Both the position numbers and the translations under genes were made by a program. Under the pieces are notes generated by a model, which was not told the origin of the DNA, searched no databases, and was given only the letters and a program-made list of their open reading frames with translations. From positions 331,604 to 355,802 of the forward strand of contig BFEA01000885.1 of assembly GCA_003427395.1 (NCBI GenBank): 24,199 nt of DNA, written 5' to 3'. This DNA comes from Chara braunii. Taxonomy: Eukaryota > Streptophyta > Charophyceae > Charales > Characeae. This document shows, one piece after another, positions 16,163 through 24,199 of the stretch (the first letter of the stretch is position 1; the number at the start of each line of letters is the position of its first letter).

Positions 16163-18876
16163 ATGGCTGAACCAGAATCAATGTCCGAATCTACCCTCCA
16201 GAATGCTTCCAATGTGGACCATGAGATGTTGCGCTTCCTCCTGGAAGCCCCGCAAATCAGAGGATAGAAAGTTACCATCAAAGTCAAAAACACCAAGGAC
16301 AATACTGATGAAGAAGTGACCGCATTGGCATATCCTAAAGACAAGATAGCCGACACAAACGCGCCCTACGAGAAGCATGCACTCATTTTCTCCTTCTCCA
16401 ACGCCGGAGCAAGGCTGTCACCCGTTAAGAAGAGGAAGTGGATAGTGAAAACCATTCTGGAAGAGGAGAACATCAAAACTGATGCCGACAAGTTCTCCCT
16501 GCTCGGCTTGGGCAGAACCATGATGATGGTGGTGTTCAAAGACGCCACTCAAGCCACACACTTGTTGGAAAAATGCAAGACTTTGAACTGTAATGGCTCT
16601 GTCTGCACCCTGTCATGCTGGAAAGCGGAAACAACACAGCGAGCCGAACTCCCGCCAGCTGCCTCCGACAAACAGCGATTGATGAGGGAACAGTTCTGCG
16701 TACAATTCAACAACATCCCCGCCAGAGGACACCCGCTTATCAAAGCCCGCCTAGAAGTGGAATATCCAGCCAATAAGGTACTGAAGTGGGTCCTTCCCAC
16801 ACCCGACTTCTTGGCTCCCCACAACGACTCAGTCACAGCTATCTTGGAAGTAATCACCGATGACCCTCCGACCTTCCCAGAAGAGTGGCAATGTCTCATT
16901 GGAGACAAAGTCACAGCGGTAACAGTCTCAACCAAAGCGTCCCCAATTTGTTTTAGATGCAAAGCCAGGGACCATCTGGGAACCGATCCCAAATGCCCGC
17001 ACTCCACTGAACAGAAAAAGTTGAGGCAGAACATGTTAGTAGAGGTGGAAGGAGCTAAAGGAATCTGGTTCGTCAACGACTCAGACGACGTCGGTTGGGT
17101 CTTCAACGATAACATCCCAGATCCCAAATGGATCAGGACCTATACTAACACCACCCCGACGATTAAACAGCCAGACATTTTCCCTTCCTCGGACAACAAA
17201 TGGCACCACGTGGCGACAAAGATGTTGTCATAGTCCTCTGGATTACCGGAATCCCAGGGAAAATCCACTCGGACCCAGTGATCGCATGAGGACTTGATGT
17301 GGGATCTGGAGTCGATTAGACAGAAGACGACTGCCTCTCTCTCCAATCCAGAGGACTATGACAACATCTTGGACATAGCCAAACAGATCATCGAGGGATG
17401 AAGCCCACTGGCCGATCCCTCCCTCAAGAGACAGGCCTCACCGCAAAAGACCAACGACGACTAACCAAGTGGGAAGAAAAAAAGGAAGGGTGGTACGCCT
17501 GCAGAGGGTAGCGAACCCTTTGAGAACCGGAACCCTCAGCCGTCCTTAATGGGCCCAGATCAATCAGACCAGGATCTGACCCAGCAAGGAATGGACATAT
17601 GACCCACCAAAAAAGAGGAGGCAGAGAAACCAGAAGGAAAGGGAGACTCTCCTATCCCGTGGCTACAAGAATATCTCGAAAGAGCCAAAAACGAGAGAGA
17701 AAAAGAATTCGACATCCGTGTGGCATGCATGAAACATCAAGAGAAGACGTGCAGAAACAAACGGTAGCAGGGTTCCACACTTCGAAGAATTCATATGACA
17801 TCTTGAGACAACAAAGCGAGCTATCGGAGTTCAGTGTTTTTTGTTACCACGAGAAGAAGAGGGAAAGAGAAGCTTCAGGCTCTGAAGCGGAATCCAACGC
17901 CGACACACAGTCCCACAAGGACCCAATCAGGGACATGGTACGCAAAAAATGGAAGCCTTCGAAGGGTAGAGACCAGAGGCCCAAGAAATCTCAGGCTGAT
18001 ACTTTGGAAAAGGGCAGTGAGCAGCGATCCATCAAATGGGAGATAGCTATTGTCGCCGCTCAGACAAAATGCCTGTTCGATCAAAACGAGTACCGCCAGA
18101 AATACAACAAAGAGTACTGCACAATCTGAAATGTCGTGAATAACAGGGCTCCCCATGTTACTGAGAAAGCAGCATCAGACCGCAAAACAATCAAAGTCGT
18201 CAGACCCCTGGTCCCCGTCCGGTATAGAAGGAAACTCAGTGAGTGGCAGGTAGCCACTGATGTCTCCTTCACTATCCCGACGTTGGGAGACGAGCGGTCT
18301 TTCGCGAGAACGATCAAAGAAGGGATCTCAGATGAATTCCCTGCGGGCGTTTATAAAGTCCCACCGGCTTAGGCAGAGAAGGCAGACGAAACAGGCCAGG
18401 ACCCCGACACAGTCAAGTCCTTCGAGCCAATCATAGTGAAACCAGATGAGAAAGGCAGATTACATGAAGGACTGGTATGGAGAGCATGAAACACTGTGAC
18501 AGCGCTGTCGTACGGCACTCTTGCAGGCAAGATGTGGCCGACAGAGGTCATGGCGGTCTCCTTGGCCGCCATTATCAGATCCCATATTCTCATCTCAGAA
18601 CACTCCCTGCAAGACGAAGCCAGGGCACTCCACGTGGAGCCCGATGACGATGAGGGAAGTATGGCCCACAACGAAGACTGCGGGATGGCCGACGAGATTT
18701 CCCCGGAAGGAGCAGAGACTGGGGCCACGTCGTTGCCCGAAGGTAGCGTGGGGCCATACAGCCTGAGCTGGGCATACAGCCTGAGCTCCGTTCCGGAGAA
18801 AGAGATCAGCGAGGGCAACGAGAACAACGAGGACTCTGAGGTGGGCAGCCCCAAAACCTCGACCGTCGTGGACTAG
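16163..18876 (+). pseudogene. LINE ORF1, RNA-binding protein with zinc knuckle, about 900 codons
   Basis: From ATG 16163 (MAEPESMSESTLQNASNV) one frame runs to about 17760, broken by TAG 16265, TAG 17231, TGA 17279, TGA 17399, TAA 17462, TGA 17600 and TAG 17765. A frameshift near 17760 leads to the next frame, with TGA 18127, TAG 18370 and TGA 18487, ending at TAG 18874-18876. Residues about 70-155 look like the RRM-like domain of plant LINE ORF1 proteins. A knuckle CFRCKARDHLGTDPKC has Cys 263, Cys 266, His 271 and Cys 278; the last spacing is six rather than the usual four. The part after 17400 is charged (GKKKRKGG, EREKEFDIR) and the last 120 codons are acidic, with no domain I know. ORF1 proteins coat LINE RNA. 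The start is the first ATG of the frame. Confidence 0.8.
17219..17370. repeat. 26-base perfect inverted repeat inside LINE ORF1
   Basis: Bases 17219-17244 are the exact reverse complement of 17345-17370, separated by 100 bases. The right arm is in the coding sense (NPEDYDNI). The left arm carries the antisense copy and supplies TAG 17231. It probably arose by template switching during copying, and it disrupts ORF1. Confidence 0.93.
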
Positions 18877-18983
18877 ATATATCGAACCCCCAACAATTAA
18901 CCCTGCCCAAAAAACATCCACCCCAACCAAGAAAAATAATAATAAAAACAATCTGAATACAACACCCCGTCAAACGAAATCTA

Positions 18984-20500
18984 ATGGACTGCAACGAGAA
19001 TCAGTCTGGGACAGTGAGAGTAGACTGGCAAGCCAAAGGACTGACGATCCATAGCTGGAACGTCAACGGCCTGGGCAACATTCTCATTGAAGATGACAAA
19101 CTACGAGACATCAGACTTGGTCTCACAGACAAAAGAAAGCCCAAACCCGATGTCATCCTTCTACAAGAGACCCATCTATCAAACCTCACCAACCACACCA
19201 GAATTAAGAGGACCATGGAAAAAAGCCTAGGTGGATGCCCTTTTACACTGTGGTCCAACAAAGTGGACCAAAGCAATCGCGACACAACAATCCTCATACC
19301 AACTACCTCCAAAATTTGGTCAGAAGGACAGGTAAGCAACGGCAAAGGTGACACAGCGGAAGGTAGATGGTCATGGATCCAAATCACATGGCAAGAGGAA
19401 GAGATCAGGATCCTGAACATATACCCCCCCAACACGGAAACCGAACGCCTCGCTTTCTTTTACCACATCAAATCACTCTTCCCGAACTCCCTGCGGTTAA
19501 TCATAGCAGGCGACTGGAACACCACTTTGGATCCCGGCCTGGACCGCATTTCCCAAGCAACGCTGCTGGGACCCACACGAGCACACACTTGAGAAACATC
19601 ATGATGGAGTTGGACCTGGTAGACCCTTTTCGAATCCTCCACCCACGCAAGAAAGCCTTCTCCCTAGTCAAAGGGAGTCGATCTAACCATTCATCACTAT
19701 CACGGATCGACTCCTTCCTAATTTCCGACAAGTTGCAAGGAGCAATCAAGGAGGCCGATATCCTACCAGCAGCAGCCCTCAAGGGACTCGATGACAAACC
19801 AACCTACCTGCTCCTCAACCTCAAATCTCCAGTAGAAAAAGGGCAAGTTTTTTTTAGACTTAACAACTCACTTCTCCCCACAGATCGCATGACGGAGGCA
19901 GTCAGATGGAATTGGACTTTCTTACAACAAGATGAGCTGAAACGTCAGAACAGGCACAAGTGGTTCATAGATAGCTATATGGACCTATCTCAGACGGTCC
20001 CAGTAGAGTCTAGAAGCATAGCAGCAGAACGCAAGATCAGGAAGGAAGAATTGCAATCGCTCTCGACATCGCTGAAACCAACCTCGCATCAGATCCTGCC
20101 AACTCCTTCTATCACGACCTACTCCAATCTACCAAGGACGAATTAAATGAATGGAGGAGATGGGAACTCAGGGGCCTACAAATGCGCGCTCGAATGAATG
20201 ACTACACCCTGAATGAATCCATGTCCAATTTCTTCTTTTCCAAAATTAAGGCCAATGCAATGAACAACATGATCGAGAGATTGAAGGACCCAACAGACCA
20301 GGGGAAGACGAAGTCAGCCAGCACAAAGATGGTACGAATAGCCAGATCTTTCTACGCCGACCTCTACGAGCCTCAAACTACCTCTCCCCCCCCAGTCAGC
20401 GAACATCAATGTCCGTCAGCACATGATGAACTACCTAGAGAGAACGTTCACTTAGCAACAAACGCAGGACCTGGATAAACCAATCACCTTAGGGCTAAGT
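18984..20500 (+). pseudogene. LINE ORF2, AP endonuclease domain, truncated before RT
   Basis: ATG 18984 opens 107 bases after ORF1. The endonuclease shows HSWNVNG (Asn 26), DVILLQETH (Glu 62) and AGDWNTTLDP (Asp 177, Asn 179). After a frameshift near 19575 it continues with SRIDSFLIS (19700-19726). The domain nicks target DNA. At its end, where such enzymes have S-D-H, this copy reads GLDDKPTYLLL, so the catalytic His seems lost. A second frameshift near 20050 leads to ARSFYADLYEPQ and TAA 20476. LDKPITLG remains in another frame up to about 20495. The reverse transcriptase and everything after it are absent from the window. Confidence 0.88.
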
Positions 20501-20900
20501 GACACCCGCGGCCTAGGCCGTGGGCATTTCGGCTGCCGCGGTCGAAAAAGTCGGTCGCGGCCGCGGCCAATGCGGCCCTGTCCGCGGCCTCGTTTTTTAA
20601 TAATTTTTTTATACCCCTAAAAATACGTAAAAATATATGTATATCTGTTTGTGACGATATATATATATATATCGGTGAAACTCCGACGAAACAGTTTGTC
20701 ACAGCCCCTCGTTTGTTGTCCTCTTCTCCCTCTCTGCCTACGGTTTACCNTCACAGCCCCTCGTTTGTTGTCCTCTTCTCCCTCTCTGCCTACGGTTTAC
20801 CGGGCAGTTCTATTTGACGATATATATATATATGGGGTTGTAGGGCTTGCAAAACCCTACAATCCTAGATTTTTTATTTTGGAATCCGACCTCGTTTAAG
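20500..20900. other. GC-rich then AT-rich non-coding stretch with AT microsatellites
   Basis: There is no gene. It opens with the palindrome CGGCCTAGGCCG (20509-20520) and GCGGCCGCGGCC-type sequence. Two GACGATATATATATATAT tracts stand near 20653 and 20816. TTGTAGGG/CCCTACAA (20838-20845 and 20855-20862) forms a hairpin. Confidence 0.5.
20699..20801. repeat. 51-base identical direct repeat around a single N, probable assembly join
   Basis: Bases 20699-20749 equal 20751-20801, and base 20750 is N. Exact adjacent duplication with a lone N is what results when two overlapping contig ends are joined without merging. Confidence 0.9.
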
Positions 20901-21124
20901 ATTTTTAAAAAATGAAGAACGAAAATCGATTTAAACAAATTATTAAAAAAAAAAAAGCAGGATTTTTTTTTTGTCATTTTTTTTCATGAGGGACATGGTC
21001 GCTGAGTTGTGCTGTATTTTTTTAGAAATGTTTTTCCGGTTTGTGTCGGGAAATTGGGTGTTAAAAAAAAAAGAACATGCAAAAATTGAAAACAAATAAA
21101 GAAAAAAGGGGTCACACTGGGGTT

Positions 21125-21125
<1 letters not shown>

Positions 21126-21191
<66 letters not shown>

Positions 21192-21220
21192 TGTCGTGTG
21201 TGTGTGATGTCGTGTGTGTA
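21126..21220. repeat. GT microsatellite
   Basis: About 32 GT units run without break to 21190, followed by ATGTCGTGTGTGTG variants. Open frames across it (His/Thr or Cys/Val repeats) are not genes. Confidence 0.97.
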
Positions 21221-22618
21221 AAAACACTTCGTAATAGCCCCGGCATGCAGACAATCATGCCCCACACCGATGTTTGACAACAGGGATTGTTGTAATTGAC
21301 ATATCGGGAGAAGCATTTCCTCATCATTCATCATTGGCTCGTAAACCCATAGGACACACCATCTTATATTACCCCCGTTCTATAGCCCGGGTGCTCCAGT
21401 CCAAGAGGCGAGGAGAGATGAAGCAACAACATAAATTACCGTTTCGTCCTACTCAGACATACATGCAGTGATCATAATCATAAAAAGGAAATAGGAGACC
21501 CAGTCCCATACCTATATAAACGATAGAGAGGGCAACTTGAAAACTATTTGAGCTAGCACAACAACAGATGTGAAGATATTAAATTCTCCCAATGGGTCAA
21601 TCCTTCATACCATTAATCCTTATGACTCACACGGGAAGTAACTTACCTATTCATTCGGGGAAAATGTCATTCAGTTTCGGGAATCTCGGCAGGAACCAAG
21701 GAGAAAATAAAGCTAGAGCGGGGAGTATAAGTCTCATGAAATATCTTCGAGAGAAGAATGGGGAAGAGCATATTAAGATTCACACCGAATACGTGGGAAC
21801 GTAAGCAAGAAATACACACACGTGAAACCGAGATGATGATCCTTCAGACGAAAAAATTGCGAACCCCAAACGATTCAACAGCTCGTAACTCAACATACCG
21901 CTCAACGAATGTCAATCACATAGCCAAGCTAAAGTCCATCACGGAACCTATTGTCCTACCATTTATTCACACCACAATGAAAGAACACCCGCAACAATCT
22001 ACATCGACTAATCGCTTGTAAACACGCAGCTCCTTGCTTCCTTGTCTTTACAGCCCGTTAAGCGCAACGCTTAACTTCGAATATACAGCACTACAACACT
22101 ACAACATCTCGATCTGTACACATCATCATGCCAATAGCACATGATGGAAACCGTCAGATCAACCAATCAGCGAGTCGATGAAAATTCTCCCATTTAATTA
22201 GTATCCCTCGCTACTCACCCACCCTTGTTTGAACCCGGAATTACCAATCCTCTCTCCTTATAACTCAAAACTGACCGCCTCATTTCCCCTCACCTCCTAT
22301 CCTCCCCCTTTCATGAATCCCCCTCCTTCTCATATACAAATCCCTCACCCCCAGAGCTCGTACACATCCCTACTCAAAACCTTGGTGAAGCAACGCCACA
22401 TGGTGTCATCTGCCCAAGCAGTCACTCCGAACTCACTCACGCTGCTGATCTGCAAATAAAATCTAATCATTCCCCTCCCCATTATAACAACAATCCCCCA
22501 CACAATCATGCAGGCCACAAGATATCTCAAAGACATACCAATACACAGATCCACGAGAGCATGTGACAGCACACACTGGTAAGCAAAATCCAAGGAAGGG
22601 TAAGGTAACCTGTTTTTG

Positions 22619-22644
22619 AAAAAAAAAAAAAAAAAAAAAAAAAA
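22619..22644 (+). repeat. 26-base A tract, possible retroposon tail
   Basis: A pure A run follows CCTGTTTTTG. It could be the tail of a retroposed RNA or a simple repeat. No target-site duplication is obvious next to it. Confidence 0.6.
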
Positions 22645-22994
22645 CACATCATATTCCTGGTTCTAGAAGTATCACCATTCGGTCACACCCAGGACCGGTA
22701 ATACAAAAGCAGCAAAGGATGACATGCCACATGTTAGATCGTCAGAGGAAAAAATTGTAGCACAGTAAATCCTACTGCAATAAGTTCACGAACCAGGATA
22801 TTCTATAGTATATAGGCATTCCATTGAGTAAAGATATACCGAGCACCGATGATAGCCCATCCGGCAATACCCGAAAAAATCGATAATAGAAAATAGAAAA
22901 TAGAGATTGTTTTTGGTTTTTCGGAAATAGTAGAGAGGGTGTGTGAGTGGGATGGGGGGGTCAAATGCATTTAGATACGATATGGGGTTTCTAC

Positions 22995-23398
22995 GAGACC
23001 TTCACCTCAGGAGCAGCCTCTCCTTGTGATTCATTCAGTCCAACTTCCTCGCATAGGTGTTCATCCAGCATCTCCTCGAAGGAAAGGACGTTATCCATCT
23101 CTCAGACTAACTTGCAAGAATCCCACGCGACCTCCCCCTCCGGGATAAACCTAACAACGACTTTTGTAGGGGCAACAATCAGTGCGATAGAGATTGCACC
23201 CGTGCAAGATAGTGACATGTTGGGGAAGCAGCGAAATGGTGCTAGCGAGCAAGACACCGAGATACTCGTTCTCGCCGTCGCCACAGTTCTTTCCGTAACC
23301 ACTCCTATCGGAACTTGGAGGCGATGCTCCACAAAGGAGGTAGACTCAGCAAGCGCAGACATAGTACACCCCAGGTCGTGGTGGATCGCCGAAGAAAC
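22995..23398 (-). pseudogene. Weak minus-strand reading frame of unknown product
   Basis: On the minus strand a frame runs from just after a TAG near 23399 (first ATG at 23362) through an in-frame TGA near 23103 to a TAG near 22995, about 120 codons. The middle reads VVVRFIPEGEVAWDSCKLV. After the TGA it reads MDNVLSFEEMLDEHLCEEVG, with an acidic, protein-like composition. I recognise no family. The + strand frame over the same bases (22947-23402) is open too. Either could be chance; the minus strand reads more like protein. Confidence 0.2.
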
Positions 23399-23402
23399 CT
23401 AG

Positions 23403-24055
23403 CACAGGGCAGCGTTTCACCTACTCCGGAGACTCACCGCACCTTCCAATTCTTTGAGGAGGTGAACCGGTAGCATACACCGATATATAGTGTTGCCTTC
23501 TACTTACAAGCAGGTGTCCCCAATTCTCCCGGGCCCATTTGGGTACCATCCGAAAAAAATACTTTTTTCTTTTCTTTAAAATTCTTTTTTCTTCTTACTA
23601 AACAATTGATACTACTGGATGCAAACCGGCTGCTCCTCGCCTCCAGCTATAGGCCCCAGTAACCATCTTGTGCTGGCCACCACTTCCTATAGAGGTTCTG
23701 TCGAAAATACCGCCCCGTTCTTTCTTTGAGGCCCCTCACCGGATGTACACATGCCCCTTACTCCTTCCTCTCTCATATTTCTTCTTTTCTTTTTTCTTTA
23801 TTCTTTTTTCCTTTTCTTCTTTTTTTCTGTCTTCCTTTTGTTTTCTCCCTCCAATTTCTTTAATTATTCACCTTTTATTTATCTTCTCCCTCATTTTTCA
23901 TAGTTTTTCCCAAAAAAAAATCTATATCCACCCTCTTATACAAGTATATTTTTCTTAAAAAACTTTTTGAAAGAATAACTCCACTTATTTATATACATAT
24001 ACTCATCCATTATTATTAGGTTCCTATATATATACATATTGAGTCATCATTTTTT
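23403..24055. other. T/C-rich non-coding stretch
   Basis: There is no supported gene. Long T and TTC runs at about 23560-23900 give Phe/Ser-rich false frames. Confidence 0.45.
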
Positions 24056-24064
24056 ATGTATGTA

Positions 24065-24095
<31 letters not shown>

Positions 24096-24132
24096 AAGTG
24101 AAGAGAGAGAGGGAGAGAGAGTGCGTGCGCGG

Positions 24133-24199
<67 letters not shown>
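24056..24199. repeat. GT and GA microsatellite running off the window
   Basis: TATG, GT, GA and again GT runs, ending in an unbroken GT run of about 33 units at the window edge. The edge may be a contig end caused by the repeat. Confidence 0.95.

Larger units (their letters stand above)
16163..20510 (+). mobile_element. LINE (non-LTR retrotransposon), decayed, lacking the RT domain
   Basis: ORF1 (16163-18876) and ORF2 (from 18984) have the order and domains of an L1-type plant LINE. The text ends in LDKPITLG near 20465-20495, the position where the reverse transcriptase region begins in such elements. GC-rich unrelated sequence follows. LINEs usually lose their 5' end on insertion, so loss of the 3' part points to later deletion, insertion or rearrangement. 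Confidence 0.85.
20900..22994. other. AT-rich non-coding stretch
   Basis: I see no gene on either strand. It has A and T runs at 20944-21070, a GT microsatellite at 21126-21190, C-rich sequence at about 22200-22350, and a 26-base A tract at 22619-22644. Open frames here are made by the microsatellite or lack domain sense. Confidence 0.5.

Noticed and set aside
20943-21334. His/Thr-rich and Cys/Val-rich frames at the GT microsatellite
   Set aside because: They are translations of the dinucleotide repeat.
22947-23402. Plus-strand 151-codon frame as a gene
   Set aside because: Ser/Thr-rich text without a domain, with a non-ATG start; the opposite strand reads more like protein.

Overview
The window looks like repeat-rich nuclear DNA of a plant or charophyte alga. 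It holds two decayed retroelements, long AT-rich or structured non-coding stretches, many microsatellites, an assembly gap, and no intact host protein gene. The coding style of the large retroelement (chromovirus with an initiator-Met-type primer site) reminds me of elements I associate with Chara braunii. That assignment is from memory and is inference only.

Region 1, about 1-15788, is a Ty3/gypsy chromovirus-type LTR retrotransposon on the + strand. The last 175 bases of the 5' LTR open the window, followed by a primer-binding site at 178-190 and a strong hairpin at 192-228. A repeat-bearing leader follows. The 5' part of gag (945 to about 2255) has four in-frame TAG codons. The 3' part of gag (about 10140-10457) ends in a damaged zinc knuckle. 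A GGGAAAC heptamer directly before the gag stop leads exactly into the -1 frame, where pol opens. Pol carries protease, reverse transcriptase, RNase H, integrase and a chromodomain-like tail, broken by stops, frameshifts and a 140-base N gap. A polypurine tract (14526-14538) and a full 3' LTR (14539-15788) close the element. The 5' and 3' LTR ends differ by about six substitutions and several indels over about 170 bases, so the insertion is not recent.

Region 2, about 2.2-10.1 kb, splits gag with about 8 kb of non-coding DNA. It contains a promoter-like module present twice, with a weaker third match, and several perfect hairpins. It also has an LTR edge plus primer-binding site on the minus strand (4422-4442), suggesting a Tat/Ogre-like element. 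Three 120-base tandem units follow, then an array of ten hairpins at 5061-5914 whose stems vary in a compensatory way around a constant loop. The antisense strand at 9207-9282 matches the core of U6 snRNA. The hairpin array is the most unusual structure in the window.

Region 3, 15789 to about 20500, is a LINE on the + strand. ORF1 is about 900 codons with a zinc knuckle, and ORF2 begins with an AP-type endonuclease domain. ORF1 has ten in-frame stops and a frameshift. ORF2 has frameshifts and ends just where the reverse transcriptase should begin.

Region 4, about 20500-24199, has no gene I can support. It holds a 51-base duplication around a single N (probable assembly join), AT, GT and GA microsatellites, a 26-base A tract, and a weak minus-strand reading frame at 22995-23398.
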